From assembly GCA_013180565.1 (NCBI GenBank), contig QBUN01000424.1, forward strand, positions 1-35,928: a stretch of 35,928 nt of DNA. The letters are read 5' to 3'. This stretch comes from Candidatus Methanophaga sp. GoMg3.2 (lineage in GTDB: Archaea > Halobacteriota > Syntropharchaeia > Alkanophagales > Methanospirareceae). How positions within the stretch are numbered: the first letter of the stretch is position 1; each line of letters starts with the position of its first letter. A program made the position numbers and the translations under genes. Under the pieces are notes generated by a model that saw only the letters and a program-made list of their open reading frames with translations, searched no databases and was not told the origin of the DNA. Shown here piece by piece: positions 14,427-23,258 of the stretch.

Positions 14427-14753
14427 ATGTTCTCGTTCTCTGGTGCGAAACCAAGTTCGATAAAAGATGGACGTGTGGAAGGCGATATTCAAAACTTCCT
14501 CAGACGATGTAAAGAGCATCCGATTTATACCTTTTCCTGTTTGATGCTTCTAATCTTGCTTTTTTGGGTAATTGGTTATTATAGCGGGGAGTTATTAATG
14601 AGTGTTTTCGCATTCGTCATAATGCTACCGATTCTTTCGGTATTTGCATTGATATTGAATATTTTCTTTGTTGAGTTTGTGCATCGGCTCGATAATACGC
14701 CGAACATGTACAAAATTATGCCAATCGTGGCTTTTGGGGACGTTATTTCCTGA
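14427..14753 (+). CDS. Hypothetical membrane protein
   Basis: 108 aa from the ATG at 14427 (a TTG is 3 bases earlier). After a polar N-terminus come about two strong transmembrane helices (roughly 34-53 and 58-81, F-S-C-L-M-L-L-I-L-L-F-W and V-F-A-F-V-I-M-L-P-I-L), and the tail is short. No family is recognised. It converges on the broken STAND-type N-terminal copy. A link to the defence-like island is possible but only positional. Confidence 0.5.
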   Translation: MFSFSGAKPSSIKDGRVEGDIQNFLRRCKEHPIYTFSCLMLLILLFWVIGYYSGELLMSVFAFVIMLPILSVFALILNIFFVEFVHRLDNTPNMYKIMPIVAFGDVIS

Positions 14754-14768
14754 CTGCACAATTTACCA

Positions 14769-15001
14769 CTAATCAATATCTGATTGATGTTCTTGTATAA
14801 TCTTTTCGACTGCTTCCGGTGTGCTAACATAGTGATCATCCAGCCACTGGCCTATTTTTCGCAACCATTTCGGTTTCTCTATGTCCTTTAGTCTAACGCC
14901 CTTTTCACCTGCCTTGCCCGCAAGTTTCGTTGCTATTCCCGTATGACGAGTTCTTGCAATAGGGTATCGGCTATGTAGCCGGCAGCGATATTTGCAGCCA
15001 T
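14769..15001 (-). pseudogene. Frameshifted stand-alone copy of the STAND protein's N-terminal domain
   Basis: From an ATG at 15001 this reads I-A-A-G-Y-I-A-D-T-L-L-Q-E-L-V-I, closely matching the neighbouring STAND protein (I-A-A-G-Y-I-A-D-A-L-L-Q-N-L-V-I). One missing base near 14934 ends that frame. The next frame continues L-A-G-K-A-G-E-K-G-V-R-L-K-D-I-E-K-P, W-L-D-D-H, and K-I-I-Q-E-H-Q, then stops at 14769. Restored, it would be 77 aa. The same GAGG/GGGG-TAAGAGC leader precedes both starts. It ends where the full gene's coiled-coil region begins. Confidence 0.85.
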
Positions 15002-15010
15002 GCTCTTACC

Positions 15011-18000
15011 TCACTGGACCTCTTCCCTAAATTGAATACCATTAAGAACTATATCAGCAAATGCACTGACTTCTTTATCTTCGTCTTGCCTGAGCCTTTC
15101 CAGGATGCTCTTTATCCTCTCCTTTTCAGGACCATCGGGTCTGTCCCGGTAATTTCGTAATAGTCCCGTTGAACCCACACCTAAAAGCCAAAACTTTAAT
15201 TCTCTACCTATGGATGAAAGTAAAGACTCAAAAGTTTCAAGTGCCTTCTCTGGACATTTTTGTCCCATCATGTCAATACCATCAATCGCTGCTGCTCTTA
15301 ACAAGAAATCATCAGAGTTAATACTGAATTTATTTAAAATTTCTATTGCAGCGCAAGGATTATTTTTTACTTCATCATATATAAACTGCACAATATTTTT
15401 TTCTATAACACCATCCCTACCAGCAGCATGTAATACACCTAAAGTCTCCGCGGGATTTGAATTTGGTAAAACTGCATTGTATCCAAGCCAGAACGCTAAT
15501 GCTTGATACTGAGGGCTATATTCAGCACTGGCTACGAGATATCTTTGTATTGTATTCAAATGTACCAAATCCAGCATCTTGTTGATTGCCTTGCTTTTTA
15601 TTTTTTGTGTGATTTTTGTTTTTTCAATCTCTTTTGGTGTTGTTGCTCTATCGTAGGCTACTTTAGCCATTTCGCGCATAAAATAGTCTCTATCATTTAA
15701 TAATTTTTTAAAAATAGAGATTGACGCTTTTTTGGCTTTTTCATGCCTTTCAACAGACACATTTTTAAATTCATTGTTAATATTGAATTCTAATGCCATA
15801 AAGCCAGTAAATCGGATTATCCAATCGTTCTTTTCTGCTAAAAAATCATTTATTATTTCTGGATTATAATACCTTGGATTTGCTAAAACTTCTGAAAATT
15901 GCTCAAAATTTGGTGTTGTGGTAATCTTCAAACATTTTTTCATGAACTCACTTGAAACATCAGGCTTAATTTCATAAAGTTTACACAGAATAAAATGTAA
16001 TACAAATTCATTAATAAACAACAATTTTTTCTCTGATGATAAATATTTATTTATAAATTCAAAAACTTCATCCACACTCATCTCTCTAAATATGTTTGGA
16101 TTCACTATACTAATATCCGACAAAGCAATACCCCAATCCTCTAGAATATTATATGCAATTCTTTTATAAGTTAGATCAATATTTACGGAATCGGAGTATA
16201 TAAGCTGCTTAAGAATGGAGATAGTCCCCTCGTTTTTAAACCCGGAATCTTGTAACATGGTGAGAATTGCAAAAACAAGCTTCTTCTCTTTCGGATTTAG
16301 TATAATTTTATCTAATATCTCTAAAACACGTTCTGGTAATATATTGGTAAATTCAGTTAAACTATAAATTGCGAAATAAGCAACGTCATTGTTCTCGTCT
16401 TTGTTTATGATTTCTTCAATAATGCCAATTGTCTTATCACTATCGAGCTCTTTATTGTTTACCAGTGATGTAACCGTTAATTGCTTTATATCAACGCTTC
16501 CAGTATCATATACCCTCTTAATCAAATCAAAAAATTTCAAGGATTGTATTTTATTTTCAGCTAAGATATTTAAAACAACAAAATGTGTGTATGCGTCTGT
16601 TGGTGTGTCCAATAAATAGTCAATAACTTCATTATTAACCCCTCCAACATCTTTAATCATGTGGTATGTTGTCTCCAAGATATTTTCAGGCGTCTTCTCC
16701 AATTGGGCATAGTATTCGCCTGCATGTCTGTGATATTCCTTCGGGTCGTCTATCAGGTTATAGCTAAAATCCCGTATCAAATCGTGCAAGTAGTATAAAT
16801 CTTCCTTCTCTTTCACAAGCAGTTTTTCTTCAAGCCGTATCAATGTCTTCTTAACATTTCTGCTTTCGGCCACATACACGCACGCTTCTGACAGAACAGG
16901 CGTTCTAAAGACCGACATTGTCTCCAACAGCCTCTGCTCATCGTCATTTAGCCGCTCGTAGATATTATTATAGAGATATCTCTCTAGCCGTCCCTTTTTT
17001 GGTAATTTGTTCAGGATCTCTCCCACTTCCATTTCACCTTTTTTAGTTAAACTCACAAACATTGAGAGCGATAACGGATGCCCGCCCATCCGCCTATTTA
17101 TCTCGCTTAGCTGCTCCTCCGATACATTGACACCCATTTGCTCCAGATATTCCTTTGTAGCTTCAAGCTCGAAACCTTCTACGCCTTTTTCTGTAATATT
17201 ACTTCCGTCAAGATCGATCTGGACAAATGACGGCGGATTCCGCGTAGTTATAACAATCGTAGAACCTTTAAGCCTATCCTTGAACTGCTTGAAAAGGTCG
17301 TGAATCTCTTTATTCTCTACCACATGGTAATTATCAAAAAAGAGCACGTAATTCTTATTTTCCAAACTACCTAGCAACATAGTTATGATAGTGTCATGGT
17401 CGGTTGCGCCATCCTCAATGTATCCTGCAAGTTCAGAATCACCGTTTTCCCTTAAGAATCCTGCAAGGGTTCTTGACACAGAATCAAAGGTATCAACATC
17501 ACGCAACTCTTTCCAAAAGGTGATGTATTCCTCCTTGATGTTTTGTTGCAACTTCGCTGCAAGTTGTGTCTTGCCAATGCCTGCAATTCCTTGAATGACA
17601 ATCGTATTCTTCTTAGCAAGTGTGTTTCTCAGATCATCTAAATACGTTTCCCTATCCACAAAATCAGATACATCTGGTAGGGCCTCCGGCAGATAGCGGA
17701 TTTCAATCTGTTTCGACTTCTCAATTCGGTCTAGCCGTCCCTTAATATCTTCAATACCTTCTGATATATTTTTCAAAACAAGGTCTAACTTTGAATCAAT
17801 AACATCAAGTTTGTCATCCCAACCCATGTTATCGAAAAAAGTCGTGAGTTCTTCACGGAGTTTCTGTTGATCCACACCAGCATTATTTTGAAGTATCTTT
17901 TCTAATCGCTTCTCAAACTCATCAGGGTCGAAGTTCTTTTCTACCTCAGCCAAGAACTCCTTATCCTCATCTGTTAATCGTGCGTCATCTATTCGCTCTT

Positions 18001-18304
18001 TCAGCTCGTTAACGGCATCAAAAATCCGTTGTCCGAGATCGCTTAACTCGCCTTTGTGCTCGGTTAACTCTCTTAGGATCTCTTCTTGATGTTCAGTTAT
18101 AATCTTTTCGACTTTTCCAGGTGTGCTTACAGGATGATCATCCAGCCATAGGCCTATTTTTTGCAGCCATTCCGGTTTCTCTATGTCCTTTAATTTAACA
18201 CCCTTCTCACCTGCCTTACCCGCAAGCCTCTTTGCGATCTCAGGAATGACCAAATTCTGCAACAGTGCATCAGCAATATAGCCAGCAGCGATTTCCACAA
18301 CCAT
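15011..18304 (-). CDS. STAND-class P-loop NTPase with helical-repeat sensor, putative defence protein
   Basis: 1097 aa from the ATG at 18304, which has a GGGGTG ribosome-binding site; the open frame extends 12 bases further to a GTG. Order: N-terminal domain 1-75 that is duplicated next door; charged coiled-coil segments about 75-200; NB-ARC/NACHT-like core with F-V-D-R-E at 215-219, P-loop G-I-A-G-I-G-K-T at 239-246, Walker B Y-V-L-F-F-D-N at 319-325, I-T-T-R near 352-355, and G-G-H-P-L-S-L at 407-413; a winged-helix-like part to about 520; then some 570 residues of degenerate HEAT/TPR-like helices. Such proteins sense phage or stress and trigger an effector. The N-terminal domain is not a known nuclease or TIR by eye. 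Base composition is more AT-rich than in its neighbours, suggesting acquisition. Confidence 0.88.
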   Translation of the reverse strand: MVVEIAAGYIADALLQNLVIPEIAKRLAGKAGEKGVKLKDIEKPEWLQKIGLWLDDHPVSTPGKVEKIITEHQEEILRELTEHKGELSDLGQRIFDAVNELKERIDDARLTDEDKEFLAEVEKNFDPDEFEKRLEKILQNNAGVDQQKLREELTTFFDNMGWDDKLDVIDSKLDLVLKNISEGIEDIKGRLDRIEKSKQIEIRYLPEALPDVSDFVDRETYLDDLRNTLAKKNTIVIQGIAGIGKTQLAAKLQQNIKEEYITFWKELRDVDTFDSVSRTLAGFLRENGDSELAGYIEDGATDHDTIITMLLGSLENKNYVLFFDNYHVVENKEIHDLFKQFKDRLKGSTIVITTRNPPSFVQIDLDGSNITEKGVEGFELEATKEYLEQMGVNVSEEQLSEINRRMGGHPLSLSMFVSLTKKGEMEVGEILNKLPKKGRLERYLYNNIYERLNDDEQRLLETMSVFRTPVLSEACVYVAESRNVKKTLIRLEEKLLVKEKEDLYYLHDLIRDFSYNLIDDPKEYHRHAGEYYAQLEKTPENILETTYHMIKDVGGVNNEVIDYLLDTPTDAYTHFVVLNILAENKIQSLKFFDLIKRVYDTGSVDIKQLTVTSLVNNKELDSDKTIGIIEEIINKDENNDVAYFAIYSLTEFTNILPERVLEILDKIILNPKEKKLVFAILTMLQDSGFKNEGTISILKQLIYSDSVNIDLTYKRIAYNILEDWGIALSDISIVNPNIFREMSVDEVFEFINKYLSSEKKLLFINEFVLHFILCKLYEIKPDVSSEFMKKCLKITTTPNFEQFSEVLANPRYYNPEIINDFLAEKNDWIIRFTGFMALEFNINNEFKNVSVERHEKAKKASISIFKKLLNDRDYFMREMAKVAYDRATTPKEIEKTKITQKIKSKAINKMLDLVHLNTIQRYLVASAEYSPQYQALAFWLGYNAVLPNSNPAETLGVLHAAGRDGVIEKNIVQFIYDEVKNNPCAAIEILNKFSINSDDFLLRAAAIDGIDMMGQKCPEKALETFESLLSSIGRELKFWLLGVGSTGLLRNYRDRPDGPEKERIKSILERLRQDEDKEVSAFADIVLNGIQFREEVQ

Positions 18305-18411
18305 GCTCTTACCCACCCCCTATATTCTTTTATTCCGTTTTCTCAGAATGTTGCTTATCCGGTTCTATTCTGATTTGAGATTTATTAGTCCACCAAATAT
18401 TGAACGCCATA

Positions 18412-19668
18412 TCATATATTCACCTTATACGCCTCTAGTGTCCTCTCTATATCCTCATCCGAATGTGCAAAACTGACGAAATTCGTCTCAAACTGTGAAG
18501 GCGGTAAAAACACACCGGAAGATAACATTTTATGGAAAAGGCGCATATATTTGGCTTTATCGCAACCCAAAGCATCGGCATAGTTCTTTACTGTCGCACC
18601 GCCGGGACTAAAGAAGACCTTGAACATCGATCCGACACCCGAGACACATCCTTCGACACCGGAATCGCGCACTAGCTCGCTTAAAACTGTCCGCATAGTC
18701 GCACCAAGCGCGTTTATCCTTTCCGGTACACTATCTCGTTCCAATATCTCTATCGTTTTCAAGCCCGCAGTAACCGAAACAGGATTACCACTGAATGTCC
18801 CTGCCTGATATACCGCACCGGAAGGCGCTACTAACGCCATAATCTCGCGCTTGCCGCCGAACATGCCGATAGGGAAACCGCCACCTACGATCTTACCCAA
18901 AACCGTTAAGTCCGCATCCACACCATAATATTCCTGCGCACCGCCCAACGCCAACCGAAAGCCCGTAATTACCTCATCTATAATGAGCAGTACGTCGTTC
19001 TCCTTCGTTATTCTTCGCACTTCGCTCAAATAGTTAGCCGCAGGCGCTATCGGACCCACATTACCCATCACCGGCTCCAATATAATAGCAGCAACTGAAT
19101 TATTCTCCAGCACAGAGGTAAGCGCCTCCGTATCATTAAATGGAATTTGAAGCGTGTTCTTCACGGAATCCTTCGGTATACCTTTTGAGTCAGGAATACC
19201 AAATGTTGTAGCGCCGGAACCTGCTTTCACGAGCACGCCATCATGTGCACCGTGAAACCCGCCCTCTATCTTTACTATTTTATCGCGTCCCGTAAACCCC
19301 CTTGCAAGCCTTATAGCAGCCATCGTTGCTTCACTACCTGTATTAACAAACCGAACCATCTCGACAGATGGGTAATGGCTTATTATCTTCTTCGCAAGCG
19401 CTATTTCCTTCTCATGCGGCGTGCCATAAAGCCACCCTTTTTCGAGCTGGTCTACGACTGCACGCTTCACCTCTTCGTTTCCATGCCCTAAAACAAGTGG
19501 GCCATACGCCAAACAGTAGTCAATGTATTCTTTAGCCTCTACATCGTATATCTTCGACCCTTTCGCACGCGCCGTATAAAATGGATACGGCTCATATGCA
19601 CGCACAGGGCTGCTAACACCGCCGGGCATATATCCCTTTGCGAGTTCAAAAAGCTTCTCGGATTTCAT
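18412..19668 (-). CDS. hemL: Glutamate-1-semialdehyde 2,1-aminomutase
   Basis: 418 aa, a full-length class III PLP aminotransferase. It converts glutamate-1-semialdehyde to 5-aminolevulinate in the C5 tetrapyrrole pathway (haem, F430, cobamides). The start [14 protein letters not shown] is diagnostic of Hem[17 protein letters not shown] binds PLP phosphate. [10 protein letters not shown] holds the Asp for the pyridine nitrogen. [12 protein letters not shown] carries the Schiff-base lysine. Other hem genes are not adjacent. Confidence 0.97.
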   Translation of the reverse strand: MKSEKLFELAKGYMPGGVSSPVRAYEPYPFYTARAKGSKIYDVEAKEYIDYCLAYGPLVLGHGNEEVKRAVVDQLEKGWLYGTPHEKEIALAKKIISHYPSVEMVRFVNTGSEATMAAIRLARGFTGRDKIVKIEGGFHGAHDGVLVKAGSGATTFGIPDSKGIPKDSVKNTLQIPFNDTEALTSVLENNSVAAIILEPVMGNVGPIAPAANYLSEVRRITKENDVLLIIDEVITGFRLALGGAQEYYGVDADLTVLGKIVGGGFPIGMFGGKREIMALVAPSGAVYQAGTFSGNPVSVTAGLKTIEILERDSVPERINALGATMRTVLSELVRDSGVEGCVSGVGSMFKVFFSPGGATVKNYADALGCDKAKYMRLFHKMLSSGVFLPPSQFETNFVSFAHSDEDIERTLEAYKVNI

Positions 19669-19711
19669 CTTCCTTCAGAGTGTGCTTTATTTATTAGCTC
19701 TTTTTTTATAT

Positions 19712-19756
19712 ATAACCACAATATTCTGTGCTAATCTTGTGTAATCTCGTGGTTTC
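19712..19756 (-). repeat. CACGAG dispersed repeat
   Basis: ACCACAATATTCTGTGCTAA followed by TCTTGTGTAATCTCGTGG. Matches the TGTG-TAATC-CGTGG layout of copies at 1861 and 26409. It lies between hemL and the moaE stop. Confidence 0.7.
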
Positions 19757-19761
19757 TTAGT

Positions 19762-20121
19762 TCATCTCAATTCCTTCAGTCTTATAGCTTCATTTATACG
19801 CAACAAATCTACTAGATACTCACAAGCCCTAAAAGCATCCGTCCTATGCTTCGCACCTACCAAAATAGCAACGATAATATCGCCCACATCCAGTAATCCA
19901 CGCCGATGTATGATCTCCACCGCTTCTATGTCAAATGTATCAACGGCATCTCGTCTTAACTGCTCAAGTTCTACCTGCGCATTATCTTTAACTTCTACTT
20001 CCATGCCTTTTAGGCCGTCCTCAACCCGCACCACACCGATAAAAGTCACAATGGCGCCTATATCAGACTTCTTCATCGCCCTTACAGCGCCATCAATGGA
20101 AATCTCTTGTTCTGTAATCAT
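19762..20121 (-). CDS. moaE: MoaE-like molybdopterin synthase catalytic subunit
   Basis: 119 aa. I-G-A-I-V-T-F-I-G-V-V-R, V-E-I-I-H-R-R-G-L-L-D-V-G-D, and A-K-H-R-T-D-A-F-R-A-C-E-Y-L-V-D are the core MoaE motifs. MoaE with MoaD thiolates precursor Z to molybdopterin. The protein is short, and the C-terminal end reads A-I-R-L-K-E-L-R where typical enzymes have P-I-W-K-K-E, with two lysines at the active site. One lysine may remain. No MoaD gene is nearby. Activity is therefore uncertain. Confidence 0.8.
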   Translation of the reverse strand: MITEQEISIDGAVRAMKKSDIGAIVTFIGVVRVEDGLKGMEVEVKDNAQVELEQLRRDAVDTFDIEAVEIIHRRGLLDVGDIIVAILVGAKHRTDAFRACEYLVDLLRINEAIRLKELR

Positions 20122-20163
20122 CTATAAAACGCGCTTCATTTTATTTTATTTTGTTTTGTTTTG

Positions 20164-20496
20164 TTATACCCTTGTTATTTTAATATCGCGCTTCTTTGGC
20201 ATCAACTGCCGCAGGATTTCCTTAAACTGGGCATCGTTTAGCATGCTCTTTAGCTTTCCACTCTGCGCTAATCCAATTAGTTGATTCTCTAGCAGTTCCG
20301 CATATTCCGGCTTTGCCATTCTTATGTTCGTTAGCCGTTCTCGCGCTTCCGGTGTGAGAATCTGCTTGATAATACTTCGCTTCGCCTCTTCTATCTCTTG
20401 CCGCTTTTCATCTTCCGCGCCCGCTCCTGCCTGAACCTGTGCCATCTCTTCATACTTCCGCCTTCTTATCGCTTCTAGTTCCGCTTCACTCGCCAT
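20164..20496 (-). CDS. PDCD5-family DNA-binding protein
   Basis: 110 aa from the ATG at 20496, preceded by AGGTG; a GTG at 20505 is in frame. The order is an acidic, charged N-terminus (E-A-E-L-E-A-I-R-R-R-K), then I-L-T-P-E-A-R-E-R-L-T-N-I-R, then the helical bundle A-E-L-L-E-N-Q-L-I, and a basic tail. This is the archaeal homologue of eukaryotic PDCD5 (MTH1615-type). It overlaps the S19e gene by 11 bases, the common archaeal arrangement, suggesting co-translation. Role poorly defined. Confidence 0.92.
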   Translation of the reverse strand: MASEAELEAIRRRKYEEMAQVQAGAGAEDEKRQEIEEAKRSIIKQILTPEARERLTNIRMAKPEYAELLENQLIGLAQSGKLKSMLNDAQFKEILRQLMPKKRDIKITRV

Positions 20497-20956
20497 TTGT
20501 AACACCTGCTGTTTCTTCTACTACTTCCTTGATCGGTTCTTGAGTGTTTTTTAGCTCGTGTGCAGCGTTATTGAGAAAAGACTGCCCTTTTGGCGATATT
20601 TTCCGCCCTTTTTTCGTCTTGGTTACATACTCGGCCTGTTCTAACTGTGAAAGTGCCTCTCGTATTATCTTCCCAGAAGCAGCTCTAAACCGCTCTCTCT
20701 TTGCGCCCCTTCTAACTCTACTACCGTAATACGTACAAAGCCTTGATACCCCTACTGGTCCATTGATATATATCTGCCGCAGCACCGATGCACATCGCAC
20801 CCACCACCAGTCCTTATCATCCGGTGGTAATTCTTTGCTCGCACCCTTCTTTACATCCATGCCCCACTTAGGCATAGAGATAGCTTTGTTCTTTTTTAAT
20901 TTCTCCCCTACTGACTTCGTCAGTTTATCCGGTGGCACATCGTATACCGTCGTCAT
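20486..20956 (-). CDS. rps19e: Ribosomal protein S19e (eS19)
   Basis: 156 aa. Y-D-V-P-P-D-K-L at the start, then W-W-W-V-R-C-A-S-V-L-R-Q-I-Y, G-P-V-G-V-S-R-L, Y-G-S-R-V-R-R-G, and the winged-helix tail L-E-Q-A-E-Y-V and G-R-K-I-S-P-K-G are all classic eS19. It sits in the head of the small subunit and has a role in 30S maturation. About 10 residues of acidic C-terminal tail extend past the conserved end. Divergent from gatB. Confidence 0.97.
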   Translation of the reverse strand: MTTVYDVPPDKLTKSVGEKLKKNKAISMPKWGMDVKKGASKELPPDDKDWWWVRCASVLRQIYINGPVGVSRLCTYYGSRVRRGAKRERFRAASGKIIREALSQLEQAEYVTKTKKGRKISPKGQSFLNNAAHELKNTQEPIKEVVEETAGVTNGE

Positions 20957-21048
20957 TCTAATTTACCTTTTTATTCCAGACATAAAAAGTTATTTGATTA
21001 AAAAAAACCTTTCTTACAAAAGGTAAAAATGAAACTGGGGAGAAACAG

Positions 21049-22470
21049 ATGAATGTGAAAATTGGTTTGGAATGCCATGCTCAACTTCTTACAAGATCTA
21101 AATTGTTTTGCTCTTGCTCTACGGACTATCATAACGCTGAGCCAAATACGCATGTCTGCGCAACATGTTTAGGCTTACCCGGCGCTTTGCCGGTCGTGAA
21201 CAAACGTGCAATACGATATGCGATAAAAATAGCGCTTGCTTTGGGCTGTGAAGTGCAAGAGGAAACTATATTCTATCGGAAGAATTATTATTATCCCGAC
21301 CTACCCAGAGGGTTCCAGATCACGCAATATGATTTCCCCATCGCTTTTAATGGCTTGGTGCGAATAGAAAGTAATGGAGGTAAAGAGCGCGAGATACGGA
21401 TAACGCGCGTGCACATGGAGGAAGACCCCGGTAGGCTGGCATATAAAGGTACGATAGATACCGCGAAATATTCGCTTGTTGATTATAATCGGTCGGGAAT
21501 GCCGTTAGTTGAGATAGTAACCGAGCCCGACCTCAAGTCGCCGAAAGAGGCGCGGATATTTTTAGGTAAGTTGAGGAGCATACTAGAGTATTTAGACGTG
21601 TTTGATGGCGATTTGGAAGGTGCAATGCGAGTTGATGCGAATATATCCATTGAAGGGGGCAATAGGGCAGAAGTAAAGAACATATCGTCACATAAGGGTG
21701 TGGAGCGTGCGTTATCTTTCGAGATAACACGGCAGAAGAATTTGGTGCGCAGGGGACTTAATGTCCGGCTGGAGACGCGACATTACGATGAAGTGCGTGG
21801 CATAACACTTTCCATGCGTACGAAGGAGTTTGAGCATGACTATCGCTATTTCCCCGAGCCTGATCTTGTGCCCATTCACATTTCTGATAGTGTAGAAGCG
21901 GTGAAGCAGGAGATACCTGAACTTCCGGACGAAAAGAGGAAGCGATTCCTCGCTCAATATTCTATCACCCCGGAACATGCGAGTTCGCTCATTTACGATC
22001 CACATATAGCGGATTACTATGAAGATGTAGCGTCTAAAATAGATCCACGGTTAAGTGCTACGTGGATTGCGGATGTTTTGAAGGGCGAACTAAATTATCG
22101 CTCTAGTTCAATGCGCGAGGCGTCAAAAAGGATTTCTCACGATGAGTTCGTCACCATCTTGCGATATTTGGAGCAGGGTGTGATTACCGAGCGAGGGGCA
22201 ACTGCGATAATAAGGGCGATGCTTGATAAGGGCGGTAAGCCAGAAGAGATAATCAAGATAAAAGGTCTGGCAAGTATGGGTTCGGAAGAGACGGAAAAGA
22301 TAATATATAGCGTATTAAAAGATAACAAAGGCGTAATAGCGGATTATAAAGCGGGAAAAAAGGAAGCTTTGAATTTCTTAGTCGGGCAGGTAATGAAGCA
22401 TACAAGGGGTAGAGCGGACCCAAAAGAAGTTAGTAGAATGCTGCGGGACAAGATAGAAACTGGATTTTAG
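21049..22470 (+). CDS. gatB: Asp/Glu-tRNA amidotransferase subunit B
   Basis: 473 aa, full length. It binds misacylated tRNA and activates it for amidation by GatA, supplying Asn-tRNA and/or Gln-tRNA. Signatures: I-G-L-E-C-H-A-Q-L, C-S-C-S, C-A-T-C-L-G-L-P-G-A-L-P-V-V-N (zinc-type cysteines), R-K-N-Y-Y-Y-P-D-L-P-R-G-F-Q-I-T-Q-Y, and H-M-E-E-D-P-G-R. The C-terminal YqeY/tail domain is present. E-x-R-H-Y-D-E in place of bacterial E-T-R-x-x-D is within family range. GatA and GatC are not in this window. Confidence 0.96.
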   Translation: MNVKIGLECHAQLLTRSKLFCSCSTDYHNAEPNTHVCATCLGLPGALPVVNKRAIRYAIKIALALGCEVQEETIFYRKNYYYPDLPRGFQITQYDFPIAFNGLVRIESNGGKEREIRITRVHMEEDPGRLAYKGTIDTAKYSLVDYNRSGMPLVEIVTEPDLKSPKEARIFLGKLRSILEYLDVFDGDLEGAMRVDANISIEGGNRAEVKNISSHKGVERALSFEITRQKNLVRRGLNVRLETRHYDEVRGITLSMRTKEFEHDYRYFPEPDLVPIHISDSVEAVKQEIPELPDEKRKRFLAQYSITPEHASSLIYDPHIADYYEDVASKIDPRLSATWIADVLKGELNYRSSSMREASKRISHDEFVTILRYLEQGVITERGATAIIRAMLDKGGKPEEIIKIKGLASMGSEETEKIIYSVLKDNKGVIADYKAGKKEALNFLVGQVMKHTRGRADPKEVSRMLRDKIETGF

Positions 22471-22479
22471 GTGAGTTGT

Positions 22480-23200
22480 AGTTGGTGCAGGTGTTGAAGG
22501 TGATGGTGTCATTGTGGCCTCAAGTACAGGTGTTTGTGACTCTATGCTGAGTTCTTGGCCATTTTTATATAGGGGGTACTTCCATCCTCCTTTGATAAAA
22601 TCGGCCTCTGACGCTGTGAGCAGCTCATACATCCTCGGCCGCCTGTCCTTGAGGTAGCTATTAGGGTTAACCGCGGGATGGGTCATCCCGTAGTACCCGG
22701 GGATGCAGTCAGCAATAAGCAACGTGTCCTGCTGATGATTGGCCTGAACAATGATGTCACCGTGAGGTCCGATAATGATACTGTTGCCGCGATAGTGCCT
22801 CTGGTTTGAATCTCGTTCCTCATATCCTGCACGGTTGGAATATGCATAGAACACGTTATTAGTATATGCAAAGGCTGGAAGTACGAGAGTTGAAACGTCG
22901 GGATGGAACAGCACTGCGATTGCCGTTGGGTAGGGTATAATAATAGTCCGCAGCAGTTGGTCCTACAATGAGCTTGGCACCTTTTCAGGCTTCTTTGGGG
23001 CTCAAAGTGTAGCCAGGAACATATAGCTCTGGAAAGGACAGACAGCAACTGCACACCTCGTTCCTTAGCGATACGAGCGACCTTTTCCAACCTGTCCATG
23101 TTCTTGGCCGATGCACCGGGTCCGTATGCTGCCTGCGCCTGATAGATTCCAAGACACAGGCCTTTTCCATATTCCGGTACGGATGCGTAAGTAGAAGTTT
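22480..23200 (-). pseudogene. Nitrilase/carbon-nitrogen hydrolase remnant
   Basis: Three frames together make a nitrilase. The N-terminus is L-G-I-Y-Q-A-Q-A-A-Y-G through R-I-A-K-E-R-G-V-Q-L-L. After a frame change comes F-P-E-L-Y-V-P-G-Y-T-L, which holds the catalytic Glu. Then a junction near 22988 goes straight to G-A-K-L-I-V-G-P-T, followed after a shift by L-P-A-F-A-Y-T-N-N-V-F-Y and G-N-S-I-I-I-G-P-H-G. The segment with the catalytic Lys and Cys is deleted. It cannot be active. The C-terminal part continues with a Thr/Pro-rich tail. GC is higher than in neighbours. Confidence 0.85.
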
Positions 23201-23258
23201 TAAACATCAGCTTTTTAGGTGACGTGGTGCCCATCACGCGCAGATCTTTGCGTTACAA

